DNA of 64,000 nt from Imbroritus primus (lineage in GTDB: Bacteria; Pseudomonadota; Gammaproteobacteria; Burkholderiales; Burkholderiaceae), in the NCBI GenBank assembly GCA_000272025.2, contig AKCV02000026.1:186001-250000 (forward strand). Reading direction: 5' to 3'. The notes below the pieces were generated by a model. The model was not told the origin of the DNA, searched no databases, and saw nothing but the letters and a program-made list of their open reading frames with translations. Within the stretch, counting starts at the first letter, position 1, and the number at the start of each line of letters is the position of its first letter. The position numbers and the translations under genes are program-made. This document shows positions 58,913 to 64,000 of the stretch, piece after piece.

Positions 58913-59971
58913 ATGGGGAAAAATTCGCAGGTCCGCGTGGGATGGTTTTGCCCAACCAACGGCGATCGCTCGGCATTTGGCGATCCGGAGAAAATGATTC
59001 CGCGTAGCCTGGATAATTTCCTCGACGTCACGGCCGCCGCCGAGCAGGCCGGCATGGAATACATGCTCATTCCCGTCGGCCCGACATGCTGGGATGCCTG
59101 GACTGCGGCTTCCTTCATTGCCGCACGCCAGCCAAAAATCAAGCCACTGGTTGCCATGAAACCCGGATTTATCCATCCGGTGGCGCAGGCGAAAATGATT
59201 GCGTCATTCAGTCAATTTACCGGCGGGCGCATTTACATTAATCTGATCGCCGGCATCAGCGAGAAAGAAGCTGCCTCCGAAGGCCAGCTCGCTTCCAAGG
59301 AAGCCCGTTACCGTCAGCTCGAAGAAGAGGTGGTACTCATCAAGCGGTTGCTGACCGAAAAGAATGTCAAGTTCGACGGCGAGTTCTACCACGTCGACGC
59401 GCCCGCGATCATCCCCGAACTGCCGGGCGGCGCTCCGGATTTTTTCCTTGGCGGCGGCTCCCAGCAGGCACTCGAGATCTCGGCCCGCCATTCCGCCGTC
59501 CACCTGTTCTGGGGCGATTACCCGGAAGTGATCGCTGGACAGATCAAGCAGATCAAGGAACTCGCACGCAGCTATGGCCGCGAACAGGCCATCGAATTTG
59601 CCATGCGGTTGCAGATCATTTGCCGGGAGACCGAAGAGGAAGCCTGGGAGTTCGCACACCAGCTGGTCGCGGGCGCCGATGAGCAGCGCGCAAGCAAATC
59701 CGTGCGCGACGGGCATGTGGATTCCGTGGCCAACCAGCGACAGAAGGAGCTTGCTGAAGTCGGTAGCAAACTCACACCGCATCTCTGGACCGGAATCAAT
59801 GAGGTGCGACTGGGCGCCGGTGTGGCGGTGGTGGGCAATCCCCGGCAGGTGGCCGATCAGCTCAAGGAATTCCTCGCGGCCGGATGCAGCGGCTTTTGCC
59901 TGTCGGGCTATCCACATGCCAATGAAGCGGCGATCTTTGGGCGATTGGTGATGCCGCTGCTGCAATCGTAG
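58913..59971 (+). CDS. LLM-class flavin-dependent monooxygenase (SsuD-like)
   Basis: The 352-residue protein is a luciferase-like TIM barrel. It has VGWFCPTNGD at the start, LIAGISEKEAASEG, FFLGGGSQQALEISARHSAVHLFWGD and VAVVGNPRQVADQLKEFLAAG, as in alkanesulfonate monooxygenases. It would use reduced FMN from the flavin reductase encoded next to it. The substrate is unknown; sulfonate, nitrilotriacetate-like and N-heterocycle users all belong to this family. Confidence 0.88.
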   Translation: MGKNSQVRVGWFCPTNGDRSAFGDPEKMIPRSLDNFLDVTAAAEQAGMEYMLIPVGPTCWDAWTAASFIAARQPKIKPLVAMKPGFIHPVAQAKMIASFSQFTGGRIYINLIAGISEKEAASEGQLASKEARYRQLEEEVVLIKRLLTEKNVKFDGEFYHVDAPAIIPELPGGAPDFFLGGGSQQALEISARHSAVHLFWGDYPEVIAGQIKQIKELARSYGREQAIEFAMRLQIICRETEEEAWEFAHQLVAGADEQRASKSVRDGHVDSVANQRQKELAEVGSKLTPHLWTGINEVRLGAGVAVVGNPRQVADQLKEFLAAGCSGFCLSGYPHANEAAIFGRLVMPLLQS

Positions 59972-60100
59972 CGAAGACCGCGGTTGCAGGGGCAGAGGCG
60001 ACTGCAAGGCCGGGCTGCGTGCACGCCGGCGGTTGCCGTCCGGTCAGTGCAATCAAAGTACCCAGCGACCTGCTGGTGAATGACTCGCATGGAAACGTGT

Positions 60101-60589
60101 ATGGATACCTTCGACAGCAAAGATTTTCGTGCCGCGCTGGGACAGTTCATTACCGGTGTGACAGTCGTCACCACGCTCGATCCGGCCGGCCAGCCGGTTG
60201 GACTCACGGCGAACAGTTTCAATGCGGTCTCGCTGACGCCGCCAATGGTGCTGTGGAGCCTCGACAAGAAATCGTCCAGCCTGCAGAGCTTCATGGAAGG
60301 CGATCGTTTTGCGATCAATATCCTGAGCGACGCCCAGCGCGATGTCGCCATGCGTTTTGCTACCCGTGGCGTGGATCGCTTCGCCGGCATCGATATCCTG
60401 GAGGGACGCACCGGACTGCCGCTCATCGAGCATTGCGCTGCACATTTCGAATGCCGCACAGTCCATCGTTACGAGGGCGGCGATCACATCATCTTCGTGG
60501 GTGAAGTACTGACCTGCAAGCGCTACGTCAACGAGCCGCTGGGCTTCCACGCAGGGCAGTTCGTGCAGCTCGAACGCGTGGCAGCCTGA
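60101..60589 (+). CDS. Flavin reductase (two-component monooxygenase partner)
   Basis: The 162-residue protein has the flavin-reductase fold: FITGVTVVTTLDPAGQPVGLTANSFNAVSLTPPMVLWSLDKKSSS and GDHIIFVGEV. It supplies reduced FMN to the LLM monooxygenase 129 bases upstream. The start MDTFDSKDF at 60101 is preferred; ATGs at 60080 and 60089 are possible. A hairpin GCGCCGGG/CCCGGCGC at 60598-60618 follows the stop. Confidence 0.88.
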   Translation: MDTFDSKDFRAALGQFITGVTVVTTLDPAGQPVGLTANSFNAVSLTPPMVLWSLDKKSSSLQSFMEGDRFAINILSDAQRDVAMRFATRGVDRFAGIDILEGRTGLPLIEHCAAHFECRTVHRYEGGDHIIFVGEVLTCKRYVNEPLGFHAGQFVQLERVAA

Positions 60590-60597
60590 GGGATGCC

Positions 60598-60618
60598 GCG
60601 CCGGGACAGGCCCGGCGC
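60598..60618. terminator. Hairpin between convergent flavin reductase and MFS genes
   Basis: GCGCCGGG and CCCGGCGC form a perfect eight-base stem with a five-base loop between convergent genes. There is no clear T-run, so it is a possible bidirectional terminator of moderate strength. Confidence 0.6.
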
Positions 60619-60624
60619 ATAAGT

Positions 60625-61830
60625 CTACTTCGCAGCCGGCGACTCCACTGCCGGTTGCCTTGCCGATCCGCGTGTCATTGCCAGTGTGGCGAAAGCGATC
60701 AGCACCGGCGGGAACATCAGCCAGCACACCACTTCCCATCCATAGCGGTCCAGCAGGTCGCCCGAGGCGAACGAGCCGAGCGCCATGGTGCCGAACACGA
60801 TGAAATCGTTCAGGCCCTGGACCCGCGTACGCTCCGCTGCGTTGTGGCATTCGAGCACGAGCGCCGAGGCACCCGCGAAGCCGAAGTTCCAGCCCACGCC
60901 GAGCAGGATGAGCGCAACCCAGAAGTTCATCAGTGCCACATCCATCAGGCCGGCGACGGCTGACATCGCGATCAGGGCCAGGCCGACCACCACCACCGGC
61001 TTCGCGCCAAAACGCGTGATCAGCTTGCCGGTATAGAAGCTGGGCGCATACATGGCAATGACATGCCACTGCAGTCCCAGGTTGGATGCTTCCTGCGAAT
61101 GGCCATGCAGTTTCATCGCCAGCGGCGCGGAAGTCATCAGGAAATTCATCAGCGCATAGCTGACCACACCGCAGACCACCGCCCCGATAAAGCGCGGCTG
61201 CTGCACAATCATGCCGAGCGGGCGCCCGCCGACCGCATCTGCCTTGGCCGGGGTGTGCGGCAGCTGGATACCGGCGAGCACGAATGACGCGATCAGCGCC
61301 ACGGCGCCGGCAAAGATATACGTCAGCATGAACGCGGCCGGCGGATACAGATACATCGTGTAGGTGACCAGTTGCGGCCCGATGACCCCCGCGACCACCC
61401 CGCCTGCCAGTACGGTCGACAGCGCCTTGGCCCGGTCAGCCGGCGCTACGCATTCGGCGGCGGCGAAGCGGAACGACAGCACCACCGACGCATACGCGCC
61501 GCCGAACACCATCGCCAGGCAGAACAGCGCGAACGAGTGCAGGTACAGCGCCAGACCCGCAATCACCCCCATGGCGATACCACACGCGGTGCCTACCTGA
61601 AAAGCTGTCTTGCGCCCGAAGCGTTCGGCAATCGCGCTGACTGGCAGGGTACCGGCTGCCATGCCAACCACGAAGATCGAGATCGGCAAGGTGGCCAGCG
61701 ATTTGTTTGGCGCCAGCCCGTGGCCGATGACCGCGCCGGTGGCGAACACCACGGTCGAGTTTGCGCCAGCAAGCGCTTGTGCGATCGCCAGACGCCATAC
61801 ATTGTTCCTGGAATGGCTCAGATCCGTCAC
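60625..61830 (-). CDS. Major facilitator superfamily transporter
   Basis: The 401-residue protein has twelve hydrophobic helices and the MFS loop motif (ERFGRKTAFQVGTACG). It carries an unknown metabolite, perhaps the substrate of the adjacent monooxygenase or the product of the deaminase, which is encoded 26 bases upstream in the same direction. Its last residues (GSARQPAVESPAAK) are a short polar tail. Confidence 0.88.
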   Translation of the reverse strand: MTDLSHSRNNVWRLAIAQALAGANSTVVFATGAVIGHGLAPNKSLATLPISIFVVGMAAGTLPVSAIAERFGRKTAFQVGTACGIAMGVIAGLALYLHSFALFCLAMVFGGAYASVVLSFRFAAAECVAPADRAKALSTVLAGGVVAGVIGPQLVTYTMYLYPPAAFMLTYIFAGAVALIASFVLAGIQLPHTPAKADAVGGRPLGMIVQQPRFIGAVVCGVVSYALMNFLMTSAPLAMKLHGHSQEASNLGLQWHVIAMYAPSFYTGKLITRFGAKPVVVVGLALIAMSAVAGLMDVALMNFWVALILLGVGWNFGFAGASALVLECHNAAERTRVQGLNDFIVFGTMALGSFASGDLLDRYGWEVVCWLMFPPVLIAFATLAMTRGSARQPAVESPAAK

Positions 61831-61856
61831 GCCGCTTCTCCTCTCTGCTGGACGGG

Positions 61857-62333
61857 TTATGGCTGGCGCGCTATGCGCTGCTGCCAGATACGATAGAGGT
61901 GGTCCTCATCCGGGACCTGCTGCGGTTCGTGACGCAGTGAAAGACCGGGCTGCTGATCGAGCGGTCTGGCCAGTTCCGCGGCGATGGCCGCGGTCGACAG
62001 GCCGAACGGTTCGGCCTGTGCATTCGAGTAAGCAAAGGTGATGTCGTGTATGCCCGCCATGCGCATGGCAGCGAGGCACATGGGGCATGGCTGGCCGCTG
62101 GCATAGACGGCGCAGCCGTCGAGCCGCGTACTGCGCAGCGCCTGCCCGGCGGCACGCAAGGCCAGCAGTTCCGCATGCGCGGTCGGGTCGTGATCCGCCT
62201 GCATGCGGTTGACACCGCGTGCGATGATGCGGCCTTCCTTGACCACCACGGCGCCGAAGGGCCGGCCTCCCTCTTGTACGTTTGCCAGCGCCAGCGCGAT
62301 GGCTTCATCCAGGAAGAGGTTGTGCGTCGTCAT
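61857..62333 (-). CDS. Nucleoside/nucleobase deaminase (CDA superfamily)
   Basis: The 158-residue protein has the zinc-binding HAE motif (H53, E55 in THAELLALRA-like context) and PCPMC (C83, C86) of cytidine/guanine/adenosine deaminases. It is closest in form to guanine deaminase-like (GuaD/TadA-type) enzymes but lacks a tRNA-binding character. Together with the MFS gene it forms a two-gene operon divergent from the LysR gene, suggesting import and deamination of a nitrogen compound. Confidence 0.85.
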   Translation of the reverse strand: MTTHNLFLDEAIALALANVQEGGRPFGAVVVKEGRIIARGVNRMQADHDPTAHAELLALRAAGQALRSTRLDGCAVYASGQPCPMCLAAMRMAGIHDITFAYSNAQAEPFGLSTAAIAAELARPLDQQPGLSLRHEPQQVPDEDHLYRIWQQRIARQP

Positions 62334-62529
62334 CGGAATATCGGTGTTCTGGTATCAGATCCGGCGAGGCATACTGTCGACTGCGCGGGGGCCGGATGGA
62401 AATCAATCTTGAATGGTGGGACATTACGTGGGCCGCACCAGACCGCAGCATGCCGGCAATCACGGCGTCAGCATGCGCGTGCGCCCAGTATGCCACCAGA
62501 TCGAACTTGCCGCTGAGACCACTCCAGAC
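62334..62529. promoter_or_regulatory. Divergent control region between the deaminase and a LysR gene
   Basis: The 196 bases between the deaminase start and the LysR start would hold both promoters and the LysR sites. I see TCAGATCCGGCG and GTATTC-like pieces but no clear T-N11-A box pair or strong promoter. Confidence 0.3.
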
Positions 62530-63462
62530 ATGAATATCACCATCCGCCAGCTCAAGGTTTTTGTCGCGGCTTACCAGACACGCAGCTTCACGCTGGCGGG
62601 TGAGCGCATGCACATGACGCAATCGGCGGTCAGCAAGATCTGCCGCGAGCTCGAGGATGCGCTGGAGTTCCAGTTGTTCGAACGTTCCGCGCGCACCTTG
62701 ACTCCGGTCGACGGCGCAGCGGAACTGTATGCGCTGGCGCTCGAGATCCTTGCGTCTGTCGATGTGGCCGAACGCAGTGTCCGCAGCCTCAAGTCGCTGG
62801 ATCGTGGGCGCGTGCATATTGCCGCGTCGCCCCTCATCATGGCTAGCCTCATGGCGCCCGCCATCCAGGTCTTTCATGCCGAGAATCCCGCCGTGCATCT
62901 GGAGTTGTACGAGCTGACCACGGATGAGGGGATCGACCATGTCCTGAACGGCAAGGCCGATGTCGCGCTGGTTTCGATGGCCGAGCCGCATCCCAAGCTG
63001 CAGCGGCGGGAGGGGTACCGCAGCAGCATGTGGGTTGCCTGCCGTCCCGAACATGCCCTGGCGGCAGCCCCCAGCGCCACGCTGGCGGCGCTCGCAGCCT
63101 ATCCGCATATCGGCCTGCGCGCAGGCTATGGCTTCGGCCGCATCGTCAACCAGGTGCTGGCGGGCGAGGGCCTGGAATTCACCTCGGTGATCGGCGGCGG
63201 ATCGCTGATGTCGAGCCTCGCGCTGTGCCGGTACGGCGCGGGTATTGCGCTGATTCCCGGCTACGTCACCGAGCTCGCGCAATCGCTCGGGCTGGCCGTG
63301 GTGCCGATCGAAGGCGATGCGATTGCCCACAAGCTGTATCTCGTCAGCCGCATCAACACACGCCTGTCGCTCGCCGCAGCGCGCTTCCTGGCGATTGCGG
63401 AGGAGACGATCCTGGGCATTTCACATGCAGCGGATGGCGTAGTCGCAGATCAACCATCGTAG
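62530..63462 (+). CDS. LysR-family transcriptional regulator
   Basis: The 310-residue protein has a LysR helix-turn-helix (ITIRQLKVFVAAYQTRSFTLAGERMHMTQSAVSKICRELE) and an effector domain. The start at 62530 is chosen because it gives the family N-terminus MNITIRQLK. It is divergent from the deaminase-MFS operon and convergent with an enolase-superfamily gene, so it probably controls the deaminase-MFS pair. Confidence 0.88.
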   Translation: MNITIRQLKVFVAAYQTRSFTLAGERMHMTQSAVSKICRELEDALEFQLFERSARTLTPVDGAAELYALALEILASVDVAERSVRSLKSLDRGRVHIAASPLIMASLMAPAIQVFHAENPAVHLELYELTTDEGIDHVLNGKADVALVSMAEPHPKLQRREGYRSSMWVACRPEHALAAAPSATLAALAAYPHIGLRAGYGFGRIVNQVLAGEGLEFTSVIGGGSLMSSLALCRYGAGIALIPGYVTELAQSLGLAVVPIEGDAIAHKLYLVSRINTRLSLAAARFLAIAEETILGISHAADGVVADQPS

Positions 63463-63483
63463 CGGCATTCCCGCCGCCAGCGG

Positions 63484-64000
63484 CTATGCCCGTATCGAAA
63501 CGTACTCGACCTGATATTGCTGGAGCTTGTGCGGATCCACCATCGCACCCCAGCCAATGTGCCTTGGCACCTGCAGCGTACCGCCGGACAGGTCGAGCGG
63601 ACTGACGCAGATATCGTCACGCATTTTCAACGGGCCTACGGCTTCGAGTCCGTCCATCACGGCGTGCGTGCTCGCGGCCACTGCCACTTCTGCGAGGGTG
63701 CTGATGCCCAGACCAAAACCGTGGCCGATCACGACAGGCATGCCTGCCGCCGCGGCCGTGTCGATCATGGCGCGCGTGCGCAGCAGGCCACCCTGCTTCA
63801 TGACCTTGAGCTTGATGATGTCTGCCGCACCTGCACGGATGACATCGATCAGGCTCGCATGGTCCGTGATGGCCTCGTCCGCCATGATGGGCATCGGCAC
63901 GGCACGGCGCACCTCTGCAAGCCCTGTCAGATCATCGGCTGCGACCGGCTGTTCGAGCAGTTGCAGTTCCGCCGGCGCGAGCGCACGGCCGAGCGCAATA
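63484..64000 (-). CDS. Enolase-superfamily enzyme (muconate-lactonizing/mandelate-racemase type), partial
   Basis: The visible C-terminal 172 residues include LLEQPVAADDLTGLAEVR, PIMADEAI (metal-ligand Glu), DIIKLKVMKQGG and GHGFGLGISTLAEVAVAAS. This is the barrel of the muconate-lactonizing/mandelate-racemase group. The N-terminus and the first catalytic residues lie beyond base 64000. Substrate is unknown; cycloisomerase or dipeptide epimerase are both possible. It ends 21 bases after the LysR stop. Confidence 0.85.
   Translation of the reverse strand, partial: IALGRALAPAELQLLEQPVAADDLTGLAEVRRAVPMPIMADEAITDHASLIDVIRAGAADIIKLKVMKQGGLLRTRAMIDTAAAAGMPVVIGHGFGLGISTLAEVAVAASTHAVMDGLEAVGPLKMRDDICVSPLDLSGGTLQVPRHIGWGAMVDPHKLQQYQVEYVSIRA

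Overview
The window suggests a high-GC betaproteobacterium of the order Burkholderiales (Cupriavidus/Ralstonia-like). The evidence is the chromosomal order rpmG-rpmB-radC-slpA-ispH followed by a liv branched-chain amino acid transport operon, argD and a ferredoxin-reductase/epimerase pair, together with the general character of the proteins. The genus is an inference. Everything left of about 45.4 kb is an integrated conjugative element (ICE) of the Tn4371 type; everything right of it is host chromosome.

ICE transfer and cargo region 1 (1-24 kb, mostly minus strand): a tightly coupled mating-pair formation operon runs traG(virD4)-copG-trbB-trbC-trbD-trbE-trbJ-trbK-trbL-trbF and leaves the window at base 1, so the far end of the ICE is not seen. 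Above it lie a second entry-exclusion-type lipoprotein gene and a LysR gene (traR position). Next comes a heavy-metal cargo: czcA-czcB-czcC-czcI, a DUF4148 gene, the divergent czcR-czcS two-component system, a ZIP transporter, a His-rich zinc-ribbon protein, a CadA-type P-ATPase with two near-identical metal-binding domains, and its divergent MerR-type regulator cadR with a clear operator-promoter.

ICE maintenance region (24-38 kb, minus strand): relaxase, a possible coupled small gene, traF, DUF2840, a small partition protein, parA, an iteron-bearing putative oriV, repA, a helix-turn-helix protein, DUF2285, DUF2958, a plus-strand XRE regulator, DUF736, parB, DUF932 and a Cys-containing hypothetical. 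The gaps carry a family of mosaic intergenic repeats, all in one orientation, several inverted repeats and iteron-like operators.

Cargo region 2 and integration module (38-45.4 kb): an arsenic operon arsR-arsI-arsC-acr3-arsC-arsH followed by a convergent radC-like gene, with imperfect direct repeats of about 320 bp on either side, then a DUF1016 nuclease-family gene translationally coupled to the tyrosine integrase. The ICE ends just beyond the intrinsic terminator of rpmB-rpmG.

Chromosome (45.4-64 kb): ribosomal proteins L33 and L28, radC, slpA, ispH, livJ-livH-livM-livG-livF, argD, a 2Fe-2S/FAD reductase, an epimerase, then an uncharacterised catabolic neighbourhood (LysR, LLM-type flavin monooxygenase, flavin reductase, MFS transporter, nucleoside deaminase, second LysR and a partial enolase-superfamily gene). 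The most striking chromosomal signal is upstream of argD: a consensus-like promoter, a 20-codon reading frame with four consecutive arginine codons that would start at the transcript 5' end, and an intrinsic terminator, which together look like an arginine-sensing transcription attenuator.
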